From: Candidatus Sulfopaludibacter sp. SbA3
GTDB taxonomy: Bacteria > Acidobacteriota > Terriglobia > 20CM-2-55-15
Length of the DNA stretch: 32,851 nt
Reading direction: 5' to 3'
Assembly: GCA_945865815.1 (NCBI GenBank)
Contig: CAMBFR010000043.1
Coordinates: 1 to 32,851, forward strand
Positions 8,790-17,198 of the stretch are shown piece by piece; the stretch's first letter is position 1; every line of letters begins with the position of its first letter. A program made the translations under genes and the position numbers. Below the pieces are notes generated by a model, which was not told where the DNA came from, did not search any database, and saw only the letters and a list, made by a program, of their open reading frames with translations.

Positions 8790-10867
8790 CAGAAAAGTCT
8801 CTCTTGCTGCCGGAGTGTTCCGTACGAGCCTATGTTTTTCAGTGTGAACGAGAACCGGATCCGGCTTTCCTTGCGTGCGCCGAGATCGAATTGCATGAAC
8901 TCGAAGTTGAGGCCATAGCAGTCGGTATTATAGCCAACCTGGGCGATGGAATTCTGGAATAGCCTTCGTCCGACATCGTAATTCAGGCTGAAGGCCCCGC
9001 TGAAGCCGGGCTTCTGCTCGTTTCCGTAGTGAATAGCGGCGCGCAACTGGTTGTTTGGCGTCTGGACCGGGCTTCTTCGCGTGAAGAAATATGCGATGCT
9101 TCCAAAGGCCTGCCCTCGATTCAAGCCTCCCATGATTCCAGCGCTGCCGAACTCCCGGCGAACCGTATCGTAGTCGACAAGCAGGTCGGTCGAGGTGGAT
9201 GGACTCGTGGAAATGCGCATTGTCGAAACGATTGGCGAGAACCTGCGCCTTCCATCGGCGAAGGCAAAACCCGTAATGTCCAGCACCGGCGCAAAAACAT
9301 TTCGCTTGCCCGCCACGATTGCGCCGCCGAAGGTTGGATCGAAGAAATACTTCTGCGAAATCCGCCAGCTGAATACTTCGTGCCCCGTCAGAAAGCGATT
9401 GGTAACGCCGTACTCGAACTCGTTCGTGTTGGTAACGAGGTCCACCTGATCGACGACGATAACGTTATTGAACCGGTCGGCGCCCGTCAGGTAGTGGTAC
9501 TCCACCGTCGGCTCCACCACGTGTCTCCAGGTTCCAAAATTGCGTTCCGTCCGTGGCCCGGTAAAGTGGGTTCTGTATTCGAACGACAGACGATTCAGCG
9601 TATCCCGCTCGACACGAGCACTGCGGCTGTGCGTGTAGGCCGTCTCCCTGGCGGCGATCTGGTGCGACCATTCGAAGGCGTCGGACCGCAGCAACGGAAT
9701 CTCCAGGGTGGGCCGGACGTCCAGGCGCTGGACGAACGCCGGCGCCGCGATCTCGGAGTCGCGACGGGCGATTCCGGTGAACCCGCTCTCGAGACTGAAA
9801 TACACAGGCAGCGTAGACAGCCGGCGTTGAGCGAGACCTATATCGACTGAAGGAAATCGCCGAAGGGCCACGGACGGCTGGTCCGGAAAGAAAATGCCGG
9901 TGCGGCTGTACTGGGCGTTATAGCTGACGCGCGGTTGATTGTTCGTGAGGAAGGCCAATGAATGCTGGATCGGCGAAGAAATGACGTTGAATCCCTCCTC
10001 GAAGATCTGCCGGAAAATGAATGAACTCACCAGATTCATGTCGACCACGCCACGGTAACCGGCGCTGAAGTCGGTCGAGGTCAGGATTCGCACGCTTTGG
10101 CCGCCCTGCCCCAGGCGGTCCTTGGCGAAAAACGAGTTCACCACAATGTTGGATGCTGCGCTGGGACGAGCGCGAAAGTCGACGGACCCGGACATGCCGC
10201 GCTTGCTGAAATATTCGCCGGTAAACGTCGCGTCGGCGCTCCGGTTGATGGCGTAATAGAAGGACTGCCGAACGCTCCGGCCCTTTGTCGTCGATGTCGA
10301 TGTACCAGGAATGAGAAAGCCGGTGGACCGCGTCCTGTCCGTTGTCGGCGCAATCATGTAAGGCAGAAAAAAGACTGGAATCCCTTCGAATCGGAAAACC
10401 GTATTTCGGGCAACCACGCCGTTCTGGGGATCGATCACGGCCCGCGCGGCCCCGAAGGTCCAGCCCGGCTTTGGACCGTCGCAAGTCGTAACAGTAGCAT
10501 TGAGTAGTTCGTAGAATCCGTCCTCGCGGCGGCGGGCCTCCGCGGCGACAATGAAGAATCCGGAACCGAGCTGGCCGCGGGCATTTGTCAAGACGCCGGC
10601 CTTCGTATCCAGATCCATCTTCAGGCCGGATCCATCGAGGCTTTCGTTAGCTCGCGTGAACCGAACCCGGTCGCCGGCCTCGATCTCGTTGGTCGACTCG
10701 TTCCAGGTCAACCAATCCGCTTCGACGCGAACGTCCTGGTAGGTGATCGCAACGTTTGTCGTTACGCGAAAAACGGTTCCGTCCCTCTCCTGGGGACCAT
10801 CCGACGTGATGACCACCTCGCCCTGCTGGGGAATGACGAGCAGCAGCGACAGCGCGAGTTGCAACAT
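8789..10867 (-). CDS. lptD: LPS-assembly protein LptD-like outer membrane protein
   Basis: A 692-residue protein with a short signal sequence (about residues 1-16) and an N-terminal OstA/LptA-like beta-jellyroll domain (for example [20 protein letters not shown], about 25-120). A long LptD-type beta-barrel follows, rich in alternating aromatic strands and ending in [15 protein letters not shown]. LptD inserts lipopolysaccharide into the outer leaflet of the outer membrane. The segment [20 protein letters not shown] is typical of the family. It is the first gene of the run with hemB and hemL. Only 29 bases separate it from the divergent RDD gene. A weak -10-like CATACT lies seven bases before the ATG. 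Confidence 0.88.
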   Translation of the reverse strand: MLQLALSLLLVIPQQGEVVITSDGPQERDGTVFRVTTNVAITYQDVRVEADWLTWNESTNEIEAGDRVRFTRANESLDGSGLKMDLDTKAGVLTNARGQLGSGFFIVAAEARRREDGFYELLNATVTTCDGPKPGWTFGAARAVIDPQNGVVARNTVFRFEGIPVFFLPYMIAPTTDRTRSTGFLIPGTSTSTTKGRSVRQSFYYAINRSADATFTGEYFSKRGMSGSVDFRARPSAASNIVVNSFFAKDRLGQGGQSVRILTSTDFSAGYRGVVDMNLVSSFIFRQIFEEGFNVISSPIQHSLAFLTNNQPRVSYNAQYSRTGIFFPDQPSVALRRFPSVDIGLAQRRLSTLPVYFSLESGFTGIARRDSEIAAPAFVQRLDVRPTLEIPLLRSDAFEWSHQIAARETAYTHSRSARVERDTLNRLSFEYRTHFTGPRTERNFGTWRHVVEPTVEYHYLTGADRFNNVIVVDQVDLVTNTNEFEYGVTNRFLTGHEVFSWRISQKYFFDPTFGGAIVAGKRNVFAPVLDITGFAFADGRRRFSPIVSTMRISTSPSTSTDLLVDYDTVRREFGSAGIMGGLNRGQAFGSIAYFFTRRSPVQTPNNQLRAAIHYGNEQKPGFSGAFSLNYDVGRRLFQNSIAQVGYNTDCYGLNFEFMQFDLGARKESRIRFSFTLKNIGSYGTLRQQERLF

Positions 10868-10896
10868 ACCGGTGAGTATGCCAGAATCGCCACGAA

Positions 10897-11412
10897 ATGG
10901 AACGTAAGCAGAAGCGGACCATCATTGCCCTTGAGGAATACCAGCCCGAACTTAATTTCGAAGAAGCTGAACACAGCCAGCCATTCAGTTTTCCGGAGTA
11001 CCAGCGCGAACTGCTATTTCCGCGGCTGGCAGCCGGAGCAACGGATCTCCTGATCGTGGCAGCCATATACCTATTGTTCCTGCTCACGACTTTGACGGAA
11101 ATGCCGGAAGGCGCCGAACTGGACCGTCGAATAGCCGGAATCTATATCGTGGGGTACTTTCTTCTGGTGGTGATTTACTTCTTCCTGTTCATGCTCAGCG
11201 CGAGCCAGACTCCCGGAATGAAGATGCGGCAACTCGCAGTGGTCACTCGCGACGGCGCGGCCCTCGATCTGAAAAGCGCATGCATGCGGGGATTTGGATA
11301 CTTGATCTCATTTCTCCCCGTGATGCTGGGGCTCGTCTGGGCCGTTATCGATCCCGAACATCTCACCTGGGCCGACAAAGTCTCCAGCACCTACGTCAGG
11401 AAAGTTTCGTAG
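10897..11412 (+). CDS. RDD family membrane protein
   Basis: A 171-residue integral membrane protein. A charged N-terminal tail of about 40 residues precedes the RDD domain. The first membrane segment follows RLAAGATDLLIVAAIYLLFL, where the conserved Arg and Asp of the family are visible. The second is IYIVGYFLLVVIYFFLF and the third GFGYLISFLPVMLGLVWAV. SASQTPGMKMRQLAVVTRDG between segments two and three is the usual family loop. RDD proteins have mixed roles, some in ion or small-molecule transport, and this one cannot be assigned. It is transcribed away from lptD. Confidence 0.8.
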   Translation: MERKQKRTIIALEEYQPELNFEEAEHSQPFSFPEYQRELLFPRLAAGATDLLIVAAIYLLFLLTTLTEMPEGAELDRRIAGIYIVGYFLLVVIYFFLFMLSASQTPGMKMRQLAVVTRDGAALDLKSACMRGFGYLISFLPVMLGLVWAVIDPEHLTWADKVSSTYVRKVS

Positions 11413-11413
11413 C

Positions 11414-11432
11414 CGCGGCCTTTACGGCCGCG
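11414..11432. terminator. Hairpin between convergent genes, possible bidirectional terminator
   Basis: CGCGGCC-TTTAC-GGCCGCG is a perfect seven-base-pair stem placed between the stops of the RDD gene (+) and the acetyltransferase gene (-). There is no T tract. The sequence resembles the inner hairpin of the palindromic element at 30474-30571 and may belong to the same family of GC-rich repeats. Confidence 0.4.
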
Positions 11433-11433
11433 T

Positions 11434-11979
11434 TCAATCCACGCGGGAAATTGACTTGTGCATTGGCACAAACTCGATCGTCAACCCGGGATCCAGTTCG
11501 TAGTGAACCGGACTTCGCGCCGTGTAGCCCATTGATCCATAGAGCCGCGCGCCTGGAAGCGTGGCCATGAGTTCAGCGCGAGAGAATCCGTGAGAGCGAG
11601 CGTCCGCTTCACACCGCTCCAGCAAGGCACGGCCAATCCCTCTGCGGGCGTGCGCCGGGTCGACAAAAAATGCGCGTATTTTAGCGGGCTCGGTCCGGGG
11701 ATCAAGCTCTGTGCCGTCCCGGCCCGTGCCCGCGTCACTGCCGAAAAGCGTTCGGCGACGGCTCCAACCACCGCAGCCCAGGATTTCACGACCGGATTCG
11801 GCGACGAAGTACGTCCCGTCAATAATGAGTTGCGTGTCCACGCCGAACGCCCCGCGAAGCGCGGCCTCGATTTGATCGGGTGTGTAGTCAGGCGCACACA
11901 GCGTGCGTGACGAGCGCGCGATCAGGTCCTCAAGATGCGCTTGATCGGCGAGAGTGGCTTTACGTAGCTGAAAAAACAC
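11434..11979 (-). CDS. GNAT family N-acetyltransferase
   Basis: A 181-residue acetyltransferase. The acetyl-CoA-binding motif is clear (IRAFFVDPAHARRGIGRALL, with R-R-G-I-G-R), followed by LYGSMGYTARSPVHYEL, the late strand-helix of the GNAT fold. The acceptor substrate cannot be named. It starts at GTG, with GGAGA about ten bases upstream. It lies at the end of the integron relic on the same strand as the decayed cassette genes, and acetyltransferases are common cassette cargo. No convincing attC flanks it, so whether it is cassette-borne stays open. Confidence 0.85.
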   Translation of the reverse strand: MFFQLRKATLADQAHLEDLIARSSRTLCAPDYTPDQIEAALRGAFGVDTQLIIDGTYFVAESGREILGCGGWSRRRTLFGSDAGTGRDGTELDPRTEPAKIRAFFVDPAHARRGIGRALLERCEADARSHGFSRAELMATLPGARLYGSMGYTARSPVHYELDPGLTIEFVPMHKSISRVD

Positions 11980-12086
11980 TGCGCTTCTCCGGGAACATCT
12001 GAGGACTCCGGCGACTCAGCCGCCGCGTTTCTCAGCAGTCGGCTGCATCGGCGTTTTATGCCTGGTCCAGTTCGCTGGGGCCAGCC

Positions 12087-12289
12087 CTGAAGTCTGTCGT
12101 ACAGTTCCGCGTCGTAGTCGAGCCACCACGCGAGCTGTGATAGGTAAGCTCTAAGTTGACCGTCGTTCCCCTCATCATCCTCTGTCAGCAACCAGCAGAC
12201 GCCAATCGACAGGCCGGAAACCCACCCAGGACGCGCAGCAGGCCGTACTTTCGGTGGTCGTTGATATCAGCGAAGTATTGGTTCTTCAC
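12087..12289 (-). pseudogene. Frameshifted and truncated cassette-type gene
   Basis: From a GTG at 12289 the reading begins MKNQYFADINDHRKYGLLRV and then runs into TGA at 12185-12187. Near 12230 the match moves to the adjacent frame, which continues GLSIGVCWLLTEDDEGNDG and later LDYDAELYDRLQ. Put together, this is the N-terminal third of a family of uncharacterised proteins that start M-K-N-Q-Y-F-G-D-I-N-D-Y-R-K-Y-G-L-L-R and carry a CWMLTPDDG segment. The rest of the family, including the FFDPDNG region, is missing. The gene is thus dead through a frameshift and loss of its 3' part. Family recognition is from memory. Confidence 0.7.
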
Positions 12290-12345
12290 GGATGCTCCGC
12301 TTGGCTAATGGCCTGGCGATGAGCCGCAAACGGACGCTTTCGAGA

Positions 12346-12789
12346 CTAGACCAGCACCCACATCACGACAATTACATAGAACAGTCCCGTTGCGATTAAC
12401 TCCAGCCGCAGATAGTGTTGCTGAATCCGGATGAACCCGGGCGAAGCTGGCTCGCCGAGTCTGGGAGACAGCTTCTCGAACTTCGGCTCGACGACAATGT
12501 CGATGATCGGACCCAGCACCCATATCGCTCCGACGAGGGCGAGTTTCACGACGAGCAGCGGCGTGAACGGGTACCCAAGCAGGAGCCAGCCGACACCCGA
12601 CAGCGTTAGCAGAGCCAGCCCCAGTACGATCAGTCGCGTGACAGGCTTGGCAGCCACGATATAGGCAGGCACGAAAGCCTGATCGGCCCTACACCTGACG
12701 AGCAACGTCAGTTTTGCAGTGGCGCAACCGACGCCCAACGCCAGTCCAATGAAGTGCGCCAGAGATAGGAGTGACGGCAGCGAGATCAT
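12346..12789 (-). CDS. Four-helix membrane protein of unknown function, probable integron cassette gene
   Basis: A 147-residue very hydrophobic protein with about four membrane segments: SLLSLAHFIGLALGVGCATA, LIVLGLALLTLSGVGWLLLG, LLVVKLALVGAIWVLGPIID, and LELIATGLFYVIVVMWVLV at the C-terminus. It recalls DUF2269-type proteins but I cannot assign it firmly. The ATG is 33 bases after a GTTATGC box on the same strand, the distance expected between an attC R' box and a cassette gene. The gene appears intact. Confidence 0.65.
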   Translation of the reverse strand: MISLPSLLSLAHFIGLALGVGCATAKLTLLVRCRADQAFVPAYIVAAKPVTRLIVLGLALLTLSGVGWLLLGYPFTPLLVVKLALVGAIWVLGPIIDIVVEPKFEKLSPRLGEPASPGFIRIQQHYLRLELIATGLFYVIVVMWVLV

Positions 12790-12822
12790 CTGATTATTCG
12801 TCCTGAACCTGTTATTAATGAC

Positions 12823-12910
12823 GCATAACGGCCTGCCGATCGGCCGCGCCGAGGCGAGCGTTTTTTGCGAGCCGGGGAAACGCGACGCGGCCCGCTGCGG
12901 AATTATATTC
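12823..12910 (-). other. attC-like site in the second integron relic
   Basis: On the minus strand this ends in GTTATGC (12829-12823), a match to R' (GTTRRRY). The arms CCGCAGCGGGCCGCGTCG and CGGCGCGGCCGATCGGCAGG pair with a few unpaired bases on one side, as in attC. The R'' box would be in ATATAATT near 12905 and is degenerate. The orientation puts the four-helix membrane gene in the cassette that follows. Confidence 0.6.
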
Positions 12911-12912
12911 GA

Positions 12913-13059
12913 CTACGTCCCCTTCAGCAGTACTGGAACTAGGATGGGGAAGCCGAAATCCAGAATCCTGGCAAAGGGTCGCAGCGAAGTGATTATGGCA
13001 ACACAGGATAGTGCCAGCACCGCATTCCTCCAAGCGATAATAGGCAGCGAGAACTGCAA
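12913..13059 (-). CDS. Possible 48-residue hydrophobic cassette ORF
   Basis: A short frame starting at TTG 13059 begins MQFSLPIIAWRNAVLALSC and ends ILVPVLLKGT, mostly hydrophobic. Its TAG lies directly before the degenerate R'' box of the attC-like site, as the stops of the two clear cassettes at the left end do. It lies between the integrase stop and that site. There is no good ribosome binding site and I recognise no family. It may instead be the remnant of a longer membrane protein. Confidence 0.3.
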   Translation of the reverse strand: MQFSLPIIAWRNAVLALSCVAIITSLRPFARILDFGFPILVPVLLKGT

Positions 13060-13083
13060 CCGAAATCCCGGTAAAGTAGGACG

Positions 13084-13362
13084 CTACAGGCTGTCGAATG
13101 GGCTGCGAACACCGCGCCGTCCTCGATTCAATACGTGCGTGTAGATCATGGTCGTCCGAACGTCGCTGTGCCCGAGCAGCTCCTGAGTGGTTCGAATGTC
13201 GTAGCCGGCTTCCAGCAAGTGCGTGGTGAAGCTGTGTCGAAGCGTGAGGCAGCTTGCCGGCTTGGTCACCTTCGCATCGCGTACGGCCTGCTTCATGGCG
13301 CGTTGAACTACGGACTCGTGCAGGTGATGCCTCCGTTCGATCCCCTGGCTCGGACAACTACT
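13084..13362 (-). pseudogene. intI: Integron integrase, 3' fragment
   Basis: Only the C-terminal 85 or so residues of an IntI tyrosine recombinase remain. The integrase-specific [18 protein letters not shown] segment is followed by [35 protein letters not shown] and the integron hallmark [16 protein letters not shown]. Arg of LRHSF, His of LLGHSDV and the nucleophile Tyr of MIYTHV are present. The His expected two residues before the LRHSF (CHTLRHSF in relatives) is Leu (CLTLRHSF, codon CTC for CAC). The frame is open only from a TGA at 13363-13365. The N-terminal three quarters are absent, and the NFACT gene begins 88 bases further on. Confidence 0.9.
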
Positions 13363-13449
13363 TCACAACAACGCGGAGGAATCAGCGATCGACCGGGCGC
13401 ACCGGGCTTGCATTCGCAGCCGTTCATTATCTTGATGTAAGCTGTTCGC

Positions 13450-15168
13450 ATGGAGAATTTCGCCCTGATCGCGCTTGTCGAGAACCTCCGGCCAATGATG
13501 GAGGGCCTGCTCATCCGGCGCGTCATTCAGCAGCAGGACAATGGGTTCATTTTCCAGACTCGCTCCGCAAGACTTCCAGCCATCAAGGTCCTGATGGAAG
13601 CGCGGAATCCCGCGATCTACATATCCGAAACCAGGCCGCCTACGGAAGCGCCAGGATTGGACTTCCTGATGGTTTTACGAAAGCACCTGACATCCGCGGA
13701 AATCGTCGACTTCCGAAAACCTCTATCGGAACGGGTTATCGAGTTTGTGTTCAAGACCGTCGTTCCATCCAGGGAACTCGAAACAATGTCGCTCGTGGTG
13801 GAACTCATACCGAACGCGCCAAACCTGATTCTGCTCGACGCCGAACGGCGTTTGGTTTCTTCATGGGTTCCGCTGACGCCTCAGCACGGAATGGGCGAAT
13901 ATGAGCAGTATTCCTTCCCGAAATCCGGCGACAAGCTCAGCCTCGATCAGATCATGGAACAGGAAATCCCCGAATTGGATGCGCTGGCCTCGGGCGAAGA
14001 TCCACGCGCGGCGCTGATGTCGCGTGTCGCCGGCCTGGGTCCGGTATTCGCGGCGGAGATCCTGCACCGCCAGAAGAAGAGCGGCCACCGTCTCACCGAA
14101 GAAATACGGTCGCTGGTCGAACGCGTCCGAAGCGCTTCAACACTCGCATGGCTTTACACGGAACTGCCGCTCAGTCACATCCTGGATCAGAACGATCTGC
14201 AAATGCTGAACAAGGCAATCCTCAGCCCTGTCGAGATGGAGTCTCTCCAGCGAAGCCACAGTTCGCGGCTGTTTGCGAATATGCAGGAAGCCGCCAGGTT
14301 CTATTACGATGAACTTGAAAGCCGGACCCTGCTCGAGCAGGCGAAGTTACCCGTCCTTCGGGACCTTCGGACGGCGGGCAGGAAGCTTGCGGATCGCGAG
14401 AAACGGTTGCTTCGGGACCAGCAGAAATACGCCGAAGCCGAGGCTCAACAGAAGACCGCGCAGATGCTGACGGCAAGCGGTATGAAAATGGAACAGCATT
14501 ACGAGTCCGTAACCGTCACCGACTACTTCGGCGACAAACCGCGGCGGATTGAGGTTCCTCTGGATTCATCCATCAGCCTGCGCGGAAACGTCGACAAGAT
14601 GTTCAAGCTGCAACACAAGGCCGCTCGAGGCCGAAACCTTGTGGCGCGGCGGCTTTCCGAGATTCAGAACAAACGCAGTGCGGTTGATGAGCAGGTGCGC
14701 CGTCTTGCGGCCATCAAAGACTGGGACACATGGCTCGCCGTCGCCGGCAAGCTTGAAAAGGTCCGAACCGGGGAGGTAGCCGCGCCGACCGGGCCAGAAA
14801 CGCCGCGGCGCCGGTTTCGCACGGTGACAATCGAGGGCCGCGAAATTCTTATAGGACGCAACAGCCGTGAGAACGAAGAAGTCACGTTTCATGCCGCCAT
14901 GCCGGATGATTTCTGGCTGCACGTGGCCGAATACAGCGGATCGCACGTCGTCGTACGGAATCCCAACAGAGACAGGGATCTTGACGAATCCATCCTGGTG
15001 AAGGCGGCGCAACTGGCGGCATATTTTTCCCAGGCGCGCAATTCATCCAAAGTCGAAGTGCACTACACAAAACGCAAGCACGTTGCCAAACCCAAACGTG
15101 CAAAAGCCGGACTTGTACGGTTGGCGGAGTTCAAGTCCGTTAAGGTGGAACCCAAAAGCTGGGAGTGA
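13450..15168 (+). CDS. NFACT family protein (RqcH/Rqc2-like ribosome quality control factor)
   Basis: A 572-residue NFACT protein. It has the NFACT-N domain from residue 1, a helical/coiled-coil part about 265-440 rich in Lys, Arg and Glu, and the NFACT-R domain from about 460. NFACT-R has the signature DDFWLHVAEYSGSHVVVRNP at 486-505 and ends with HYTKRKHVAKPKRAKAGLV. RqcH proteins bind stalled 50S-peptidyl-tRNA complexes and add alanine tails that mark the chain for decay. At the position of the tRNA-contacting Asp-Arg pair of B. subtilis RqcH (97-98) the sequence reads Glu94-Arg95 (PLSERVIEF). The start is ATG. The pgi gene follows four bases after the stop. Confidence 0.85.
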   Translation: MENFALIALVENLRPMMEGLLIRRVIQQQDNGFIFQTRSARLPAIKVLMEARNPAIYISETRPPTEAPGLDFLMVLRKHLTSAEIVDFRKPLSERVIEFVFKTVVPSRELETMSLVVELIPNAPNLILLDAERRLVSSWVPLTPQHGMGEYEQYSFPKSGDKLSLDQIMEQEIPELDALASGEDPRAALMSRVAGLGPVFAAEILHRQKKSGHRLTEEIRSLVERVRSASTLAWLYTELPLSHILDQNDLQMLNKAILSPVEMESLQRSHSSRLFANMQEAARFYYDELESRTLLEQAKLPVLRDLRTAGRKLADREKRLLRDQQKYAEAEAQQKTAQMLTASGMKMEQHYESVTVTDYFGDKPRRIEVPLDSSISLRGNVDKMFKLQHKAARGRNLVARRLSEIQNKRSAVDEQVRRLAAIKDWDTWLAVAGKLEKVRTGEVAAPTGPETPRRRFRTVTIEGREILIGRNSRENEEVTFHAAMPDDFWLHVAEYSGSHVVVRNPNRDRDLDESILVKAAQLAAYFSQARNSSKVEVHYTKRKHVAKPKRAKAGLVRLAEFKSVKVEPKSWE

Positions 15169-15172
15169 ACCG

Positions 15173-16534
15173 ATGCTGGAACTCGATTACACAAACGTCC
15201 TCGAAGATGCCGTGGGGGCCGCCCAGGGAATTCCCAAAGTTGCCTTTGATAAGGCTGCAGAATCCACAAAGCACATCGTTGACGCGCTTGAAGCCGCACG
15301 CAATTCCGGAGCGCTCGGATTCATGGCGCTGCCGTTCGATGACGCACCCGTAAAAGCGGTCACGGAATTTGCCCGGCAACACGCCATGCCGAACGTCCTG
15401 GTCCTGGGCATTGGAGGATCCGCACTGGGCCCGATGGCCCTCGATTCGGCGCTGGCACGGCCCCATTCGGGCAGACGTCTTGTGGTTCTCGACAACATCG
15501 ATCCGGATTTCATTGCCGACACGCTCGAGACGCTCGCGCCGCAGGACACGATTGTCAATGTGATCGCCAAGTCCGGTGTCACGGCGGAGACGATGGCGAC
15601 ATTCGCCATCGTTAGAAAATGGATGACGGATGCGCTGGGCGAGGGGCGGGCGCGGGAGCATTTCGTGGTAACGACGGATCCGGAAAAGGGCGACTTGCTT
15701 GCGATCGCCCGGCAGGAAAATTATCCCGCGTTTGTGATCCCTCCAAATGTGGGCGGACGCTTCAGCGTATTGACGCCCGTAGGCACGTTGCCGGCTGCGC
15801 TGCTGGGCTTCAACGTCGAATCGATCATGGAAGGCGCAAGACGCGCCGCGCACCAGGCGCGCCGGCCGCTTTTCGAGAACCCCGCCCTGGCGGCCGCCTT
15901 CATTGAGTTCGTCCTCGAACGTGAGCGCCGGAAGTCCATTCTGGTGCTGTTTCCCTATTCACAGGCGCTTTGGAAATTCGCGTTCTGGTTCAAGCAGCTT
16001 TGGGGCGAGAGCCTCGGCAAGAAACATGACCGGCGCGGCCGCGAGGTCTACTACGGGCAGACGCCGACCGCGGCGCTTGGCGTCACCGACCAGCATTCGC
16101 AGCTTCAGCTCTTCATCGAGGGTCCCAACGACAAGTCTTTCCTCTTCTGGGACGTGAAGGAATTCCGGAACAAGCTGGCGATCGAACACCCGTACTCGAA
16201 CTTTGATTCCATGGGCTATCTGCAAAACAAGACGATGCCGCACCTGTTTCGCGCGGAGAAACAGGCGACGGAAATCGCCTTGACCGAAGCCGGGCGTCCC
16301 AATGCGACGGTGACGGTCGATCGCATCGACGAGGAGACGGTCGGCGAGTTGCTCATGTTCTCACAGTACTTCACGGCATACGCAGGCGAGTTTTATGACA
16401 TAGACGCCTTTGACCAGCCGGGTGTCGAATACGGAAAGAAGCTGACATTCGCCATGATGGAACGTTCCGGATTCTCGGAATACCGCGGTAAGATCGAGGG
16501 GGTTCGACAGAAAGGAAGATTACTCATTCGATGA
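15173..16534 (+). CDS. pgi: Glucose-6-phosphate isomerase
   Basis: Interconverts glucose 6-phosphate and fructose 6-phosphate. The 453-residue protein is of the shorter bacterial type. Visible motifs are the sugar-phosphate-binding VLGIGGSALGPMA, the GGRFSVLTPVGTLPAALLGF signature, FKQLWGESLGKK with the catalytic Glu, TDQHSQLQ with the active-site His, and GVEYGKKLTF with the C-terminal catalytic Lys. The start is ATG 15173, four bases after the NFACT gene; an in-frame ATG 90 bases upstream lies inside that gene and adds nothing conserved. Its stop overlaps the next gene by four bases. Confidence 0.96.
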   Translation: MLELDYTNVLEDAVGAAQGIPKVAFDKAAESTKHIVDALEAARNSGALGFMALPFDDAPVKAVTEFARQHAMPNVLVLGIGGSALGPMALDSALARPHSGRRLVVLDNIDPDFIADTLETLAPQDTIVNVIAKSGVTAETMATFAIVRKWMTDALGEGRAREHFVVTTDPEKGDLLAIARQENYPAFVIPPNVGGRFSVLTPVGTLPAALLGFNVESIMEGARRAAHQARRPLFENPALAAAFIEFVLERERRKSILVLFPYSQALWKFAFWFKQLWGESLGKKHDRRGREVYYGQTPTAALGVTDQHSQLQLFIEGPNDKSFLFWDVKEFRNKLAIEHPYSNFDSMGYLQNKTMPHLFRAEKQATEIALTEAGRPNATVTVDRIDEETVGELLMFSQYFTAYAGEFYDIDAFDQPGVEYGKKLTFAMMERSGFSEYRGKIEGVRQKGRLLIR

Positions 16535-16974
16535 AGCGGCGCATCTCATTATTGTTTTTCGCCGGTATTTTCCTCGCGGGATCGACCGCGCTCGGCTATT
16601 ACTACTATTACGTTTACAGCCCGCCGCTCGAGGCCGCCGAGCGCTTCATGACGGCAATGGAGTCCGGGAAACCCGACGCCGTGCGCCCGGAAATCATCAT
16701 GAGCACGGAATCCGAGGGTGTTGAACTCCGTGAGCCTACCGATCAGGAGCTTCAAACGCTCGTCGCAACCCGGTTCGAGAGAGGCCGGATCCTGGACCAG
16801 CGCAGGCGCGAAGGCAACACGCGCGATTTCTACTATCTTGTGTATCGTGAGCCTGATGGGGCTGTTTACGCTCTCGTGATAACTGAGGTGGATGGCCGGT
16901 TTCGCGTCGTGATTCCAGTCATGCCTATGAGCAAGAGGCAGCAGTATCTTTGGGATTACGCATGGACGAACTAG
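16531..16974 (+). CDS. Membrane-anchored protein of unknown function
   Basis: A 147-residue protein with one N-terminal membrane segment (about residues 5-28, ending in a run of tyrosines, GYYYYYVY). The remaining 115 residues form a soluble, probably periplasmic domain that starts PPLEAAERFMTAMESG, a helix pattern seen in NTF2-like and lumazine-binding-like small domains. I do not recognise the family. The ATG overlaps the pgi stop (ATGA), so it is co-translated. tatA follows 46 bases later. Confidence 0.75.
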   Translation: MKRRISLLFFAGIFLAGSTALGYYYYYVYSPPLEAAERFMTAMESGKPDAVRPEIIMSTESEGVELREPTDQELQTLVATRFERGRILDQRRREGNTRDFYYLVYREPDGAVYALVITEVDGRFRVVIPVMPMSKRQQYLWDYAWTN

Positions 16975-17020
16975 GAGCGTCTCGCTATACTGACACAGGT
17001 TTTACTCCCCAGGAGGCGAT

Positions 17021-17197
17021 ATGTTTGGGCTAGGAATGCAGGAACTGGTCATCATTTTGATCATCGTTTTCTTTCTCTTCGGTGCGAAACGGCTGCCCGA
17101 AATGGGCAGAGGCATCGGCGAAGGAATCAAAAATTTCAAGAAATCGATGAAAGGCGACGAACCGCCAAGCAGTATCGACAAAGACAAGAGCGCGTAG
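17021..17197 (+). CDS. tatA: Twin-arginine translocase subunit TatA/TatE family
   Basis: A 58-residue protein with a short N-terminal membrane helix ([15 protein letters not shown]), the hinge motif [20 protein letters not shown] and a charged tail, exactly the TatA layout. TatA oligomers form the translocation path for folded proteins with RR signals, such as the amidase encoded at 1463. A strong AGGAGG lies five bases before the ATG. It has no tatB or tatC beside it. Its stop is one base away from the stop of selB on the other strand. Confidence 0.93.
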   Translation: MFGLGMQELVIILIIVFFLFGAKRLPEMGRGIGEGIKNFKKSMKGDEPPSSIDKDKSA

Positions 17198-17198
17198 A

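Noticed and set aside
11990-12065. A further attC after the broken cassette-type gene
   Set aside because: GGCATAAAAC and a CAGCCG/CGGCTG stem are present on the minus strand, but no R' box (GTTRRRY) follows, so the evidence is too weak for a feature.
12295-12350. An attC between the four-helix membrane gene and the broken cassette-type gene
   Set aside because: Only ATTAGCC on the minus strand recalls R'; the opposite box is missing and the arms pair poorly.
12815-13357. A 180-residue minus-strand frame over the integrase fragment
   Set aside because: The other frame gives the unmistakable IntI C-terminus; this one has no recognisable domain and runs through the attC-like site.
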